The position numbers and the translations under genes are program-made. This document shows, piece after piece, positions 52,943-63,356 of a stretch of DNA of 64,000 bases (its first letter is position 1; each line of letters starts with the position of its first letter). A model generated the notes under the pieces. It was given only the letters and a program-made list of their open reading frames with translations, searched no databases and was not told where the DNA came from. The DNA comes from Sideroxyarcus emersonii. GTDB taxonomy: Bacteria; Pseudomonadota; Gammaproteobacteria; Burkholderiales; Gallionellaceae. The stretch covers positions 528,001 to 592,000 of the forward strand of contig NZ_AP023423.1 in assembly GCF_021654335.1 (NCBI RefSeq), read 5' to 3'.

Positions 52943-53383
52943 TTACTTAGCCTGCTCTAAAAGCCGCGACGCAAGATTGTCACGCATGATTTGCAGGGCT
53001 GAAGAAAGCAGAGAGACCTGTTCCTTGCTGAGGCCGCGAAGCATATCTGTCTGGATTGCTGCCACGACTTCCTCGATGGCAGACAAATATGGAGATGCTG
53101 CTGGGGTCAGAAACAGTTGGTAGGCGCGCCGATCATCTGGATCTTTGCGGCGTTCGACCAGTCCGATCTTCGCGAGTTGATCGATTGCATGCACCAATGT
53201 GATTGGCTGAACATCCATCCCGTCTGCAAGGTCAACTTGGCGTATACCTTCTCGATAGGAGATGCCTATCAAGACCCGTATCTGCAAAAAGGTAAGCGCC
53301 ATGCCAGATATGTCCTGCCGAATGTTACGAGCCAGTAGCTGTGATGTATTTCTCAGCACGAACCACAAATTTTCAGAAAACAT
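52943..53383 (-). CDS. MarR-family transcriptional regulator
   Basis: This 146-residue winged-helix regulator has the MarR core: MALTFLQIRVLIGISYREGIRQVDLADGMDVQPITLVHAIDQLAKIGLVERRKDPDDRRAYQLFLT (residues about 25-95, including the DDRRAY wing). It is divergent from the HlyD-ABC export operon with 266 bp between starts. This is the usual position for a local repressor of a drug or toxin pump. The ligand is unknown. Confidence 0.9.
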   Translation of the reverse strand: MFSENLWFVLRNTSQLLARNIRQDISGMALTFLQIRVLIGISYREGIRQVDLADGMDVQPITLVHAIDQLAKIGLVERRKDPDDRRAYQLFLTPAASPYLSAIEEVVAAIQTDMLRGLSKEQVSLLSSALQIMRDNLASRLLEQAK

Positions 53384-53430
53384 ACATTCCTCTTTCGATA
53401 ATATACATTATATATAGTAGATATATTATA

Positions 53431-53468
53431 CTTACCACTTAAGCATGGGAACTTGAATTGCGTCTTTG
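53431..53468 (+). repeat. Copy 1 of a short diverged repeat
   Basis: CTTACCACTTAAGCATG, 9 bases, then ATTGCGTCTTTG. A related copy lies at 61119-61158 with 2 and 1 mismatches in these two blocks. It stands in the region between marR and the HlyD gene. Confidence 0.6.
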
Positions 53469-53649
53469 TCGTGGTGGTACTCTTTGTCTTGTCGGGAAGG
53501 CTACCGACCGGTTGAGAGGTGTTGGAGGTGATGTAGTTAGTCGCAGGGTGATTTAGCGCAGCTTGAGGATGTAAATAGGAGCGACTTGCCTAGCGCGTCG
53601 ACGGTAACAAGCTGCAATTTGACTACTTTTCTATAGAGCACGCACGGCC

Positions 53650-54723
53650 ATGAATAGACAACAAAAACTCTGGTTACGGTTATCTGCCGGCGTAATTCTG
53701 TTAGCCGTGATTGCTGGCTTGGGCTGGCAAAAGTTTGGTACCAATAGTCGCGAAGACGGAATCCTCAGCGGTAATGGTCGCATCGAGGGGGTGGAAATCG
53801 ATATTGCTGCGAAAGCGGCAGGCCGATTGAGAGACATCTTCGTGAAAGAAGGTGAGTTCGTCACGGCAGGGCAAGTGGTCGCGCAGATGGATACGCAGTC
53901 GCTGGATGCGCAACGTCAACAAGCCGAGGCCCAGTTGCGCCAGGCTCAGGATGCCGTCACGACTGCACGCAGTCAGTTGGCCCAGCGGGAAAGCGAAAAA
54001 GCGGCAGCGCTGGCCATCGTGGCACAGCGGGAAACCGAGGTTGACTTGGTCAGCAAGCGCGCAGCGCGCGTCATGGAGCTTGCTTCTAAAGGCGTTGTCA
54101 CTGCACAGGCGGCAGATGACGCTCGTGCATCAGTGAGCAGTGCTAATGCTGCGCTGAGTGCCACTCGTGCGCAGGCGGCTGCAATGGATTCCGCGATTAC
54201 GACCGCACGCAGCCAGATCAACGGCGCACTTTCAGCGGCAGCCGCCGCACGCGCTTCTGTCGCGAAGATTCAGGCTGACATCGACGACAGCACGCTGAAG
54301 GCCCCGCGCGATGGTCGCGTGCAATATCTGGTTGCCCATCCGGGGGAAATCGTCAGCGGCGGCGGCAGGGTCCTGAACCTAGTCGACCTCAGTGACGTCT
54401 ACATGACTTTCTTCCTGCCCACCGCGGCCGCCGGGCGTGTGACGATCGGTAGCGAGGTTCACCTCGTACTCGATGCCGCACCCCAATATGTGATACCTGC
54501 ACAGGTTTCCTTTGTCGCCGACGTCGCGCAGTTCACTCCCAAGACGGTGGAAACAGCAAGCGAGCGTGAGAAACTGATGTTCCGGGTCAGGGCGAAGATC
54601 GCTCCCGAATTACTGAAGAAATATATTCTCCAGGTAAAAACGGGGTTGCCCGGAGTTGCTTATGTCCGACAAGACGCCAACGCGGCTTGGCCTGATCGCC
54701 TCAAGGTGAAACTGCCGCAATGA
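53650..54723 (+). CDS. HlyD/YhiI-type membrane-fusion protein
   Basis: This 357-residue protein has an N-terminal membrane anchor ([20 protein letters not shown]) and the biotinyl-lipoyl halves ([18 protein letters not shown] and [20 protein letters not shown]). A long Ala/Gln-rich coiled coil stands between the halves. It is the periplasmic adaptor of a tripartite pump and matches E. coli YhiI in layout. It overlaps the next gene by 4 bp. Confidence 0.92.
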   Translation: MNRQQKLWLRLSAGVILLAVIAGLGWQKFGTNSREDGILSGNGRIEGVEIDIAAKAAGRLRDIFVKEGEFVTAGQVVAQMDTQSLDAQRQQAEAQLRQAQDAVTTARSQLAQRESEKAAALAIVAQRETEVDLVSKRAARVMELASKGVVTAQAADDARASVSSANAALSATRAQAAAMDSAITTARSQINGALSAAAAARASVAKIQADIDDSTLKAPRDGRVQYLVAHPGEIVSGGGRVLNLVDLSDVYMTFFLPTAAAGRVTIGSEVHLVLDAAPQYVIPAQVSFVADVAQFTPKTVETASEREKLMFRVRAKIAPELLKKYILQVKTGLPGVAYVRQDANAAWPDRLKVKLPQ

Positions 54724-57491
54724 ACGGGAGCGACGAAGTGGCTTCGTCTCCGCACCTGACATCTGTTGTTCGACTAAATGAACTCAGCTTGCGCTACGGC
54801 AAAGTGCAGGCGCTGGACGGGATAACGCTTGACCTGCCTGCCGGCTGCATGGTGGGGATCATCGGGCCGGATGGGGTAGGTAAGTCCAGTCTCTTTTCAC
54901 TCATCTCCGGTGCGCGGGCGATTCAATCAGGAACAATTGAGGTTCTGGGTGGCAACATGGCCGATCCACAGCACCGCAAGAATGTCTGCCCGCGCATCGC
55001 GTACATGCCCCAGGGACTGGGCAGGAACCTCTACCCGACGCTCTCGGTTGCCGAAAACGTGGATTTCTTTGCCCGCCTGTTCGGTCATGGCCGCCGCGAG
55101 CGCGCACGTCGTATCAATGAGCTGTTGCACGCCACCGGGCTTGCCCCTTTTGCCGACCGCCCTGCAATCAAGCTGTCCGGAGGCATGAAGCAGAAGCTTG
55201 GCCTGTGTTGCGCGTTGATCCACGACCCCGACCTGTTGATCCTGGACGAGCCCACCACCGGTGTTGATCCGCTGTCACGCCGCCAATTCTGGGAGCTTAT
55301 CGAGAGTATCCGCGCCAATCGCCCCGGCATGAGCGTATTGGTTGCCACCGCCTACATGGAAGAGGCTGCGCGCTTCGACTGGCTGATCGCCATGAATGAC
55401 GGGAAAGTGCTTGCCAGTGGCACGCCAAATGAACTTCTGGCGCGCACCGGGACGCGCACGCTGGAAGAATCCTTCATCGCGTTGCTGCCCTCGGTACAGC
55501 GAGAGGGTTATCGGCCCGTGATGATTGAGCCTCGCGAGGCCAGTCCAGGAGGGGAGGCCGCTATCGAAGCGCACGATCTCACCATGCGCTTCGGCGATTT
55601 TACTGCGGTCGACCACGTGAGCTTCCGCATCGGTCGCGGCGAGATCTTCGGTTTCATCGGTTCCAACGGCTGCGGCAAGACCACCACCATGAAGATGCTC
55701 ACCGGCTTGTTGCCCGCGAGCGAGGGACAGGCACGACTGTTCGGCCATCCAGTGAATCCGCACGATATCGACACGCGCCGCCGCGTCGGCTATATGACCC
55801 AGTCGTTTTCGCTCTACGGCGAACTCACAGTGCGGCAGAACTTGGTGTTGCATGCACGGCTCTTCGCTATACCGCCTGAGCGCATCGCCTTGCGGGTGCA
55901 GGAGATGGCCGACCGTTTCGATCTCGCCGGGATCATGGACAGCCTCCCCGATGCACTGCCCCTAGGCGAACGCCAGCGTTTATCGCTTGCTGTCGCGATG
56001 ATCCACGGGCCGGAGATGCTGATCCTGGATGAACCAACCTCGGGTGTCGATCCGGTAGCACGCGACAACTTCTGGAACGTGCTGATCGAACTGGCGCGCA
56101 AAGACAATGTCACCATCTTCATCTCGACTCACTTCATGAACGAAGCCGAGCGCTGCGACCGGATATCGCTGATGCATGCGGGGCGCGTGCTGGTAAGCGA
56201 CACTCCTGCGGCCATCGTGGCAAAGCGCGGAGCGCACAACCTCGAACAAGCATTCATCAGTCATCTTGAAGAGGCGGCGGCAGGGGGAGACATACCGCAA
56301 CCGCAATCGGTCACTGTAGCAGCGCCGGCTCCTGCAGCAGCAACCGTCTCCAGCCGTGAAGGCTTTTTCAACCTGCGTCGCCTGCTCAGCTATACGCGGC
56401 GCGAGTCGCTGGAACTGCGGCGTGATCCGATTCGTCTTGCGCTGGCTGGATTGGGCAGCGTGTTGCTCATGCTGGTGCTGGGCTACGGTATCAGCATGGA
56501 CGTCGAAAACCTCAGGTTCGCTGTGCTCGATCAGGACCAGACTTCGGTAAGCCGTGATTACACCCTCAATCTTGCCGGCTCGCGCTACTTCATCGAACGT
56601 CCACCCATCCGCGACTACGCCGATCTGGACCAGCGCATGCGCGACGGCGAGCTCAGCCTTGCGCTGGAAATACCGCCCGGTTTCGCGCGCGACATCGCAC
56701 GTGGCACGCCGGTGCAGATCGGCGCCTGGTTCGACGGCGCCATGCCCATGCGCGCCGAGACAGCGAGCGGCTACGTGCAGGGCATGCACTACCACTGGCT
56801 TGCCACCAAGATGCGTGAAGCCTATGGTGAGGCGGCCACCAAGGGACTGGTCAGCATCGAGACTCGCTTCCGCTACAACCCCGATGTGAAAAGCCTGCCG
56901 GCCATGGCGCCGGCGGTGATCCCGCTGCTGCTGCTCATGCTTCCGGCGATACTCACCGCCCTGTCGGTGGTGCGCGAAAAAGAACTCGGCTCCATCGTCA
57001 ATCTCTACGTCACGCCGGTCACGCGCTTGGAGTTCCTGCTCGGCAAGCAGATTCCCTACATCGTGCTTGCCATGTTCAACTTCGTGGTACTCGTTGCAAT
57101 GACGGTCTATCTGTTTCGCGTACCGATCACGGGCAGCATCCTCACGCTCACGTTTGCGGCATTCCTTTACGTAATTACCGCCACCGCCATGGGGCTGGTG
57201 ATCTCGACCCTCATGCGCAGCCAGATCGCAGCGCTGATCGGGGCAGCCATCTTTACCATCGTTCCCGCCATACAGTTTTCCGGCATGATCAATCCGGTCT
57301 CATCGCTGGAAGGGATAGGCCGCGTGATCGGGGATATATTCCCCACCACCTACTTCCTGACCATCACCCGTGGCACTTTTTCCAAAGGGCTAGATTTTGC
57401 GGACCTACAAACATCGTTCATTCCACTGTTGATCGCGATCCCGGTTCTGATCGGGCTCGGCACGGTCCTGCTCAAGAAACAGGAGGGCTAG
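54720..57491 (+). CDS. RbbA-like fusion of two ABC ATPases and an ABC-2 permease
   Basis: This 923-residue protein has two ATP-binding cassettes. The first has GPDGVGKSS, signature LSGGMKQK and [13 protein letters not shown]; the second, from about residue 285, has GSNGCGKTT, a degenerate signature [10 protein letters not shown] and [12 protein letters not shown]. An ABC-2 permease with about six membrane helices follows (residues about 560-915). This is the architecture of E. coli RbbA (911 residues), which lies between yhiI and yhhJ. RbbA has been linked to ribosomes; the operon layout argues for an export pump. It overlaps the HlyD gene by 4 bp and is 2 bp before the next permease. Confidence 0.93.
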   Translation: MNGSDEVASSPHLTSVVRLNELSLRYGKVQALDGITLDLPAGCMVGIIGPDGVGKSSLFSLISGARAIQSGTIEVLGGNMADPQHRKNVCPRIAYMPQGLGRNLYPTLSVAENVDFFARLFGHGRRERARRINELLHATGLAPFADRPAIKLSGGMKQKLGLCCALIHDPDLLILDEPTTGVDPLSRRQFWELIESIRANRPGMSVLVATAYMEEAARFDWLIAMNDGKVLASGTPNELLARTGTRTLEESFIALLPSVQREGYRPVMIEPREASPGGEAAIEAHDLTMRFGDFTAVDHVSFRIGRGEIFGFIGSNGCGKTTTMKMLTGLLPASEGQARLFGHPVNPHDIDTRRRVGYMTQSFSLYGELTVRQNLVLHARLFAIPPERIALRVQEMADRFDLAGIMDSLPDALPLGERQRLSLAVAMIHGPEMLILDEPTSGVDPVARDNFWNVLIELARKDNVTIFISTHFMNEAERCDRISLMHAGRVLVSDTPAAIVAKRGAHNLEQAFISHLEEAAAGGDIPQPQSVTVAAPAPAAATVSSREGFFNLRRLLSYTRRESLELRRDPIRLALAGLGSVLLMLVLGYGISMDVENLRFAVLDQDQTSVSRDYTLNLAGSRYFIERPPIRDYADLDQRMRDGELSLALEIPPGFARDIARGTPVQIGAWFDGAMPMRAETASGYVQGMHYHWLATKMREAYGEAATKGLVSIETRFRYNPDVKSLPAMAPAVIPLLLLMLPAILTALSVVREKELGSIVNLYVTPVTRLEFLLGKQIPYIVLAMFNFVVLVAMTVYLFRVPITGSILTLTFAAFLYVITATAMGLVISTLMRSQIAALIGAAIFTIVPAIQFSGMINPVSSLEGIGRVIGDIFPTTYFLTITRGTFSKGLDFADLQTSFIPLLIAIPVLIGLGTVLLKKQEG

Positions 57492-57493
57492 GC

Positions 57494-58618
57494 ATGCGAG
57501 CGGCACACAATATTCTGCACTTGGGCATCAAGGAACTGCGCAGCCTGCTGCGTGACCCGATCCTGCTCACGCTGATCATCCTCATCTTCACAGTCTCCGT
57601 TTATGCGGCCGCGACAGCAGCGCCAGAGGTCCTGAGCAAGGCGCCCATTGCCATCGTTGACGAGGATCATTCGCAGCTCTCGCAACGCATCGCAAGCTCA
57701 TTTTATCCGCCTGCTTTTATGCCACCGACGATGATTACCGCCACCCAGGTCGACAGCGGCATGGATGCCGGGCTCTACACCTTCGCGCTGGACATTCCTC
57801 CCAACTTCCAGCGTGATGTTCTGGCCGGTCGCAGCCCTGCGATCCAGCTCAACGTCGACGCCACACGCATGTCCCAAGCCTTCACGGGCAGCGGCAATAT
57901 TCAGGCGATCATCAACGGCGAGGTGAGTGAATTTGCACAGAGGTACCGCACTGTTCCAACGCTGCCTGTCGATCTTGCACTGCGGGCGCGCTTCAACCCC
58001 GAACTGAACGCCTCCTGGTTCGCCGCGATGATGCAGGTGATCGACCAGATCACCATGCTTTCCATCATGCTCACCGGCGCCGCGCTGCTCAGGGAGCGAG
58101 AGCACGGCACGGTGGAGCACCTGCTGGTAATGCCGGTCACCCCCTTCGAGATCATGGCCGCCAAGGTATGGTCGATGGGGCTCGCGGTGTTGCTGGCCGC
58201 CGCATTCTCACTGGTCTTCATCGTGCAGGGCGTGCTTTCGGTGCCCATCGAAGGGTCCGTCCTGTTGTTTCTCGTGGGTGCGACACTGCACGTCTTTGCG
58301 GCCACCTCGATGGGGATATTCCTTGGCACGATCGCACGCTCCATGCCGCAGTTGGGATTGCTGCTGTTCCTGACGATCATGCCGTTGCAAATCCTCTCGG
58401 GCGGCATAACGCCGCGCGAGAGTATGCCCGAGTTGGTGCAGACCCTGATGCTTGCGGCGCCGAATACACATTTCGTCATCCTAGGCCAAGCCATCCTGTT
58501 TCGCGGCGCGGGCTTTTCGGTGGTGTGGCCGCAATTCGCCGCGCTTGCCGTGATCGGGACGGTCTTGTTCGTGTTGTCGCTCGCGCGCTTTCGGAAGACG
58601 CTGGCAACGATGGCGTGA
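57494..58618 (+). CDS. YhhJ-like ABC-2 permease
   Basis: This 374-residue protein has an N-terminal membrane helix, a periplasmic domain (residues about 45-180) and five C-terminal helices. LLREREHGTVEHLLVMPVTPFEIMAAKVW near residue 197 is the typical ABC-2 motif. It is the second permease of the RbbA-type pump and matches E. coli YhhJ in size (374). It is the last gene of the HlyD-ABC-permease operon. Confidence 0.92.
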   Translation: MRAAHNILHLGIKELRSLLRDPILLTLIILIFTVSVYAAATAAPEVLSKAPIAIVDEDHSQLSQRIASSFYPPAFMPPTMITATQVDSGMDAGLYTFALDIPPNFQRDVLAGRSPAIQLNVDATRMSQAFTGSGNIQAIINGEVSEFAQRYRTVPTLPVDLALRARFNPELNASWFAAMMQVIDQITMLSIMLTGAALLREREHGTVEHLLVMPVTPFEIMAAKVWSMGLAVLLAAAFSLVFIVQGVLSVPIEGSVLLFLVGATLHVFAATSMGIFLGTIARSMPQLGLLLFLTIMPLQILSGGITPRESMPELVQTLMLAAPNTHFVILGQAILFRGAGFSVVWPQFAALAVIGTVLFVLSLARFRKTLATMA

Positions 58619-58688
58619 GCACACATTCCAAGTTGTCATGCCAGTGTCGATGGATATTTCATATCAGTCAATTAGGTTCTAATCGGCC

Positions 58689-60035
58689 ATGTTTACCCAC
58701 CTCAATGCAATTCACCGAAAACTGATTTTCCGGGTATTTTTTTCTGCCGTCTTGCTTGCGACTGTACTTGGCACAGTCGCCTTCCTATACGAGCGGAGTC
58801 AACTGCAAGGACAGATAATGGAAATGGCGCAGATTGGGATTGAGGTGCGCAGGACCGAGATTTCCAGGGAGTTAGCTGCTATGGCCGATGCCAGCGCCAT
58901 GCAATCGACCAAGCAAGATATGGGTAACCTTTCCCACTTTCTGCCGCACACAGAGCTCGGCCGCTTCGCGTTCGCGACTCTCTCTGACACCTCGCAACGC
59001 GAGGTGGGATACGCAACTGACAGCAGCAACGCGGATATCCAGCGCTTTACTGAAATACTCGCTCAGCTTCAGCCGGGCCGCTCGCCGACACACGTTGAAT
59101 TAGGGAGTGTGTTCCGCATCGGCAAGGAACACGGCATGCCGTTCGTCCTGGCTATTGCCGATGACCATGAACAGACCATCGGCTACATCAAAGGTATCTT
59201 CGTGCCGTCGCCAAAAACAGAAGCTGACATTCTCCGCGCCGGGCAGCGAGCGTCATTGCTGGCCGTCTTATTCGTGCTTATCACTGCCTTGATCATCTAC
59301 CCCGTCATCCGTGGGCTCATAGTGAAGCTGGAAATGCAGGCCACCCAGTTGGCCTATGCTAATTTTGACACTATCAAGGTGTTGGGTAGCGCTGTCGCCA
59401 AACGGGACAGAGATACTGACGCTCACAACTATCGCGTAACGGTGTATTCAATACGTCTGGCTGAAACAGTTGGGCTGGACGAGACCGCCATCCGCAGCCT
59501 GATCAAGGGAGCCTTTCTACACGACGTCGGCAAAATAGCTATACGTGACTCTGTCCTGCTAAAGTCTGGCAGCTTGGACCAGAATGAATTCGCTGAGATG
59601 AAAAGCCACGTCCAACAAGGACTGGAAATCCTCGGAAATTCGGAATGGCTGGCAGACGCCGTCCAAGTAGTCGGCTGCCACCACGAGAAATATGACGGCA
59701 GTGGCTATCCGAATGGCTTGGCAGGTGAGGCCATACCCATCACCGCGCGGATCTTCGCCGTCGCTGACGTATTCGATGCGCTAACATCGAGACGCCCCTA
59801 CAGGAAAGCTGTTACGCCCGGGGAAGCCTGGGAGATACTGCACCAAGGGGCTGGGCAGCATTTTGACCCGGCTCTGGTAACAGCATTTGAGCCCTTGGTA
59901 CAGTCACTATTCGCTGCCGTAAATCAACAGGGAACGACGCTGTACCAAGTACTCAGCGAGGCTGCCCGGCCCTACGTCATAAACATCCTGAAAGAACAGC
60001 TGGGCAAATCGGTCGACAGCGTACAAAAGAGATGA
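58689..60035 (+). CDS. HD-GYP c-di-GMP phosphodiesterase with periplasmic sensor
   Basis: This 448-residue protein has a membrane helix at residues 12-32, a periplasmic sensor (residues about 35-175), and a second helix near residues 183-203. The HD-GYP domain has AFLHDVGKIAIRD, a conserved HHEKYDGSGYPNGLAGEAIP motif (GYP present) and AVADVFDAL. It should hydrolyse c-di-GMP. It is the counterpart of the GGDEF cyclase at the left of the window. The LpxR-like gene overlaps its stop codon. Confidence 0.92.
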   Translation: MFTHLNAIHRKLIFRVFFSAVLLATVLGTVAFLYERSQLQGQIMEMAQIGIEVRRTEISRELAAMADASAMQSTKQDMGNLSHFLPHTELGRFAFATLSDTSQREVGYATDSSNADIQRFTEILAQLQPGRSPTHVELGSVFRIGKEHGMPFVLAIADDHEQTIGYIKGIFVPSPKTEADILRAGQRASLLAVLFVLITALIIYPVIRGLIVKLEMQATQLAYANFDTIKVLGSAVAKRDRDTDAHNYRVTVYSIRLAETVGLDETAIRSLIKGAFLHDVGKIAIRDSVLLKSGSLDQNEFAEMKSHVQQGLEILGNSEWLADAVQVVGCHHEKYDGSGYPNGLAGEAIPITARIFAVADVFDALTSRRPYRKAVTPGEAWEILHQGAGQHFDPALVTAFEPLVQSLFAAVNQQGTTLYQVLSEAARPYVINILKEQLGKSVDSVQKR

Positions 60036-61096
60036 GAACTATGCGCTGTGGAATAGAGTGGCATCGTAGAAATATGACATCTTGGGATACGCGGACGCGA
60101 GTGATTTCGCAATCAACCGCAATCCTGACAGTTTCACTGGCGATCATTTTTACCGCGCCTCCAGCAATTGCCTCAGAGACAACCAAGACAAGTGTACTGA
60201 CTCTCATGGTGGAGAACGACCTCTTTTACCACAGCGACCGAGACTATACGAACGGGATAGCGCTGGTATGGGGACCGTCGCCGGAGCCTACGCCGGATTG
60301 GGCAGTGACCATGGCTCGTTTGGTACCCTGGTTTCCCAAGGAAGGCGAAGTTGGCCATGGTTATACCATCGGGCAGAACATGTATACGCCACGTGATATT
60401 ACGGTCGCCAATCCTCCGCTCAATGATCGCCCGTACGGGGGATGGCTGTATGGGAGCATGGGAATGGGAACTGAGACAGGACGCCAGCTTGATCTGGTCA
60501 CTCTGACGCTGGGAGTGGTCGGGCCGGCCTCGCAAGCCGAACAAGCTCAGAAGGCTGTTCACAAGATTGTCGGATCACCCCAGCCCCAAGGCTGGAACAC
60601 CCAACTAAAGAATGAACTCGGAATTCTGTTGACATATCAGCGTAGCTGGAGGGCGTTGGCAGACTCGACCTTGGATGGGCTGGCGATCGATCTGACCCCT
60701 GACGCTGGGTTTGCGCTCGGCAACGTGTATACCTATGCAAGCGCGGGATTGACATTGCGCTATGGCAAGAACCTTACTATGGATTATGGTCCGCCTCGGA
60801 TCCAACCGAGCCCGCTTGGCACTGGCTATTTTGCAACGAAGGAAAATTTCACTTGGTATTTATTCACTGGGTTCGAAATGCGTGCAGTTGCCCGCAATAT
60901 CTTTCTCGATGGCAATACGTTTCAGAGTAGCCGCAGTGTAGAAAAGAAGCCATTCGTTAGCGATTTTCAATGGGGAGTCGTCACGGTGTGGAACGGAGTG
61001 CATTTGACTTACACGCACGTTGTGCGTACGCGAGAATTCAAAACGCAGGGTGGGAGCGACCAATTTGGCGCGTTCAGCATTTCGACGGAGTATTAG
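60032..61096 (+). CDS. LpxR-family outer-membrane lipid A deacylase
   Basis: This 354-residue protein has a signal peptide (ISQSTAILTVSLAIIFTAPPAIA) and the DUF2219/LpxR core: VENDLFYHSDRDYTNGIALVWG, then DRPYGGWLYGSMG near residue 128. It is a 12-strand beta-barrel with its active site at the outer surface, and LpxR removes 3'-acyloxyacyl chains from lipid A. An ATG at 60074 would give a more normal signal-peptide length. The HD-GYP gene overlap favours 60032. Confidence 0.87.
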   Translation: MRTMRCGIEWHRRNMTSWDTRTRVISQSTAILTVSLAIIFTAPPAIASETTKTSVLTLMVENDLFYHSDRDYTNGIALVWGPSPEPTPDWAVTMARLVPWFPKEGEVGHGYTIGQNMYTPRDITVANPPLNDRPYGGWLYGSMGMGTETGRQLDLVTLTLGVVGPASQAEQAQKAVHKIVGSPQPQGWNTQLKNELGILLTYQRSWRALADSTLDGLAIDLTPDAGFALGNVYTYASAGLTLRYGKNLTMDYGPPRIQPSPLGTGYFATKENFTWYLFTGFEMRAVARNIFLDGNTFQSSRSVEKKPFVSDFQWGVVTVWNGVHLTYTHVVRTREFKTQGGSDQFGAFSISTEY

Positions 61097-61118
61097 GCGA
61101 GTTGAATCTATAGCGGCA

Positions 61119-61158
61119 CTTACCACCAAAGCATGAAGCGAGATGCATTGCGTCCTTG
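61119..61158 (+). repeat. Copy 2 of a short diverged repeat
   Basis: CTTACCACCAAAGCATG, 11 bases, then ATTGCGTCCTTG, similar to the copy at 53431-53468. It lies 22 bp past the LpxR-like stop codon. TACCA and TGGTA at its ends, and GCAT/ATGC inside, can form weak stems. Confidence 0.6.
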
Positions 61159-61222
61159 GTATTATTTAATGCTTATCCATGAGTTGGGCTTGTGATGATT
61201 TTCAGACTTGAAAGGACTAATG

Positions 61223-61444
61223 ATGAATGAGCCATCTAGTGAGTGTCTGTATGACGATAGCGGTAACTGCTATTGTTCTGCCTGTAACGGACATCTATAC
61301 GAAGAGCACTTACAGACACATACGCCACCTCGTGGCATGCCATCCTGTTTACAGTCCTGCGCTTGTCCAAATTGCGGACATATCTGTTGTTGTACTCGAG
61401 AAGCCCCGAAACCTAGGACAGAGCCGCCGACATTCAAGATTTAA
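61223..61444 (+). CDS. Small Cys-rich protein (putative metal binding)
   Basis: This frame encodes about 73 residues with eleven Cys: ECLYDDSGNCYCSACNGH, then a His-rich step, then PSCLQSCACPNCGHICCCTRE. The CxCxxC, CxxCxCxxC and CxxCCC groups suggest two zinc or other metal sites. The start at 61223 has AAGGA six bases upstream; an earlier TTG would add five residues. There is no signal peptide. I do not recognise the family, and a real gene is likely but not certain. Confidence 0.5.
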   Translation: MNEPSSECLYDDSGNCYCSACNGHLYEEHLQTHTPPRGMPSCLQSCACPNCGHICCCTREAPKPRTEPPTFKI

Positions 61445-61890
61445 TTTGTTGCGGGAAGACATTCTTCGGCTTACTCCATTAAAGTCAACAGATATTCCTT
61501 GAAACGAAGGATGAGTAATAAAGCGGGAGTCTAATAGATTTATTCTTCGCCATTCCCGGTTGCAGATTGCCGCCAATGTCTTTCTGGCTTTCATTGTTCC
61601 TTCATCGATACCCAATTTGAACATTGGGTAGAGAAACGTGCATAAACCGGGCCAAGAAAAAGACGCTCATGGCATATCGCTAGACTGGGTTATATAGAGA
61701 ATGTATAGGCCAAATGGCATATACCCAAACGAATATTTTAATGCTAGCTTTATTCGGTCGCCTTTATTGCATCTCGTTCAAGCGAATTCTTATTCGACTA
61801 GGCGCCCTGTCCTGCGATAGCAAAGGGTTAATCGTCTGCGTTTAAGGCTTTGGATTCCAAATTTGTATTTTTGCTGTTGCGGGAGTTGCC
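61445..61890. other. 446 bp non-coding stretch with one palindrome
   Basis: I see no convincing gene here on either strand; the longest minus-strand frame (91 codons, 61349-61624) has no family resemblance and overlaps the Cys-rich gene. The sequence is AT-rich. TACCCAAT (61609-61616) and ATTGGGTA (61623-61630) form a perfect 8 bp palindrome with a 6-base spacer, a possible operator. The promoter of the downstream three-gene operon must lie here. Confidence 0.55.
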
Positions 61891-62493
61891 CTGACAAACA
61901 AAATTATCTATCTGACTGGTGCGCCTGCCACAGGAAAGTCGACACTTACCGAAAATCTGAGTCAGCAGCTACCTGACGCGGCAGTGTTTACCTATAGCAA
62001 GGAATTGCTGGATTGGGTCCAAAAGCGCACAAAGCTGATTGCCACTCAAGATGACCTAAGGCGTGAGTCCGCCAAAATGATCACGAGAGAAGATGTGCAG
62101 GCTGTGGATAGTCAGCTCGTAGAGCTGGTCAATTCCTGCAGGGGGCAGCGAACGGTGGTAGTTGATTCCCACCCGGTTACGATCGAGGAATTCGGATTTC
62201 GGGTAACTCTATTTACAAAGAAACAGCTCGGTGCACTTGCTCCCGATGTGATCGTCTGTCTGTACGCCAACGCCGAGACAATTATTGAGCGCATTTCAAG
62301 GAATGCCGCAGGTCGTCCAATGCCGTCTCACTATGAGATCGATTTGCATACTCAACTTCAATGTCAGGTTGCCAGTATTTACGCCATTGAGACGGGAGCA
62401 TCGCTCTACTACTTGAACGCATCGTGCTCGCCAGACGACTTGCTCGGTAATTTTATGAGCGTTACGGGAATTGGAAGTCCGAACAACAAATAG
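61891..62493 (+). CDS. P-loop kinase/AAA-type NTPase with probable CTG start
   Basis: This 200-residue protein has Walker A LTGAPATGKST at residues 8-18 and resembles small nucleotide or nucleoside kinases (LID-like ERISRNAAGRPMP near residue 135). No ATG, GTG or TTG exists in frame between the upstream stop (61843) and the Walker A. CTG at 61891 with GGGAG five bases upstream gives (M)TNKIIYLTG, the expected N-terminus. A GTG at 61984 would remove the P-loop. It is followed 23 bp later by a BpsA-like gene. Confidence 0.72.
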   Translation: MTNKIIYLTGAPATGKSTLTENLSQQLPDAAVFTYSKELLDWVQKRTKLIATQDDLRRESAKMITREDVQAVDSQLVELVNSCRGQRTVVVDSHPVTIEEFGFRVTLFTKKQLGALAPDVIVCLYANAETIIERISRNAAGRPMPSHYEIDLHTQLQCQVASIYAIETGASLYYLNASCSPDDLLGNFMSVTGIGSPNNK

Positions 62494-62516
62494 TAATTTC
62501 AACTCCAGGGGGCTGG

Positions 62517-63356
62517 ATGTCAAAGAAAAACAATATAGATTTACGCGCGGCGATCAATGCGATATCGGATGTGGTTCAGAATAGGCCGCGTCCATTGCGT
62601 GAACTTGATCAAATTTACATGAAGACTGGGGATATGGTTCTGCAGTCCGAGTTGATTGCCAAGTGGGCTGATGGTAAGAGACTTGCTTTTATTGGCGACG
62701 GTGACGCGATCAGTATCTGCGTTGCGTACCTTAAGCATCGCGAAATTTTCGATTTCGGTCCCACTGAGATCGCGGTATTTGATTTCGACGAGAGAATTTG
62801 CGGAGCGATAGCAAGGTTCGCCGATAAAGAGAAAATCACGAATCTTCGCTCCGTACTCTACAATTGCCTGGATGCTTTCCCGGAAGAAGGAAAGTTCGAC
62901 TGTTACTACACTAATCCCCCATGGGGTGCGAGTAACGATGGTGCGAGTGTAAACGTATTCGTTCAGCGGGGTATGGAAGCCGTCGGCTACCAAGGAGAGG
63001 GTACGGTGGTCATAGCTGATGACCACGAGTTGGAGTGGCCACAGCGGGTCCTTGCAGCAACCCAATCATTTTCACTTGAGTCTGGGTTCTATGTGCAAAA
63101 GATGTCTTCCAAATTGCACTTGTACCACCTTGATGACAACCCCAACCTGCGATCCTGCAATCTGGTTTTTAAGTCATTGCCAGGGATAACCCCGCCGGGA
63201 AAATCAGTGGCTGTCGTCGATCCTGTACGGCTAGCAAACTTTTACGGACAAGACCAGCACCCCAGGATTAAATATGTGCGTGAGAAGAAGCGCGTCGATT
63301 ATGGGAAAGCACACGACGACGAATACAAATACGAATATTTTGAGGAGCCGAAATGA
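62517..63356 (+). CDS. BpsA/DUF43-like Rossmann enzyme (aminopropyl or methyl transferase type)
   Basis: This 279-residue protein has RLAFIGDGDAISICVAYL (SAM/dcSAM-binding glycine motif), then AVFDFDERICGAI, then CYYTNPPWGASNDGASVNVFVQRG. This is the pattern of N4-bis(aminopropyl)spermidine synthase (PF01861), in which a GDGD-like motif and a PP motif form the active site. NPPW is also the motif of N6-adenine and N4-cytosine methyltransferases, so that alternative remains. The gene lies between the P-loop kinase and a protein of unknown function, with a 4 bp overlap to the latter. Confidence 0.7.
   Translation: MSKKNNIDLRAAINAISDVVQNRPRPLRELDQIYMKTGDMVLQSELIAKWADGKRLAFIGDGDAISICVAYLKHREIFDFGPTEIAVFDFDERICGAIARFADKEKITNLRSVLYNCLDAFPEEGKFDCYYTNPPWGASNDGASVNVFVQRGMEAVGYQGEGTVVIADDHELEWPQRVLAATQSFSLESGFYVQKMSSKLHLYHLDDNPNLRSCNLVFKSLPGITPPGKSVAVVDPVRLANFYGQDQHPRIKYVREKKRVDYGKAHDDEYKYEYFEEPK

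Noticed and set aside
61349..61624. 91-codon minus-strand frame in the non-coding stretch
   Set aside because: It has no family resemblance and no ribosome-binding site, and overlaps the Cys-rich frame.
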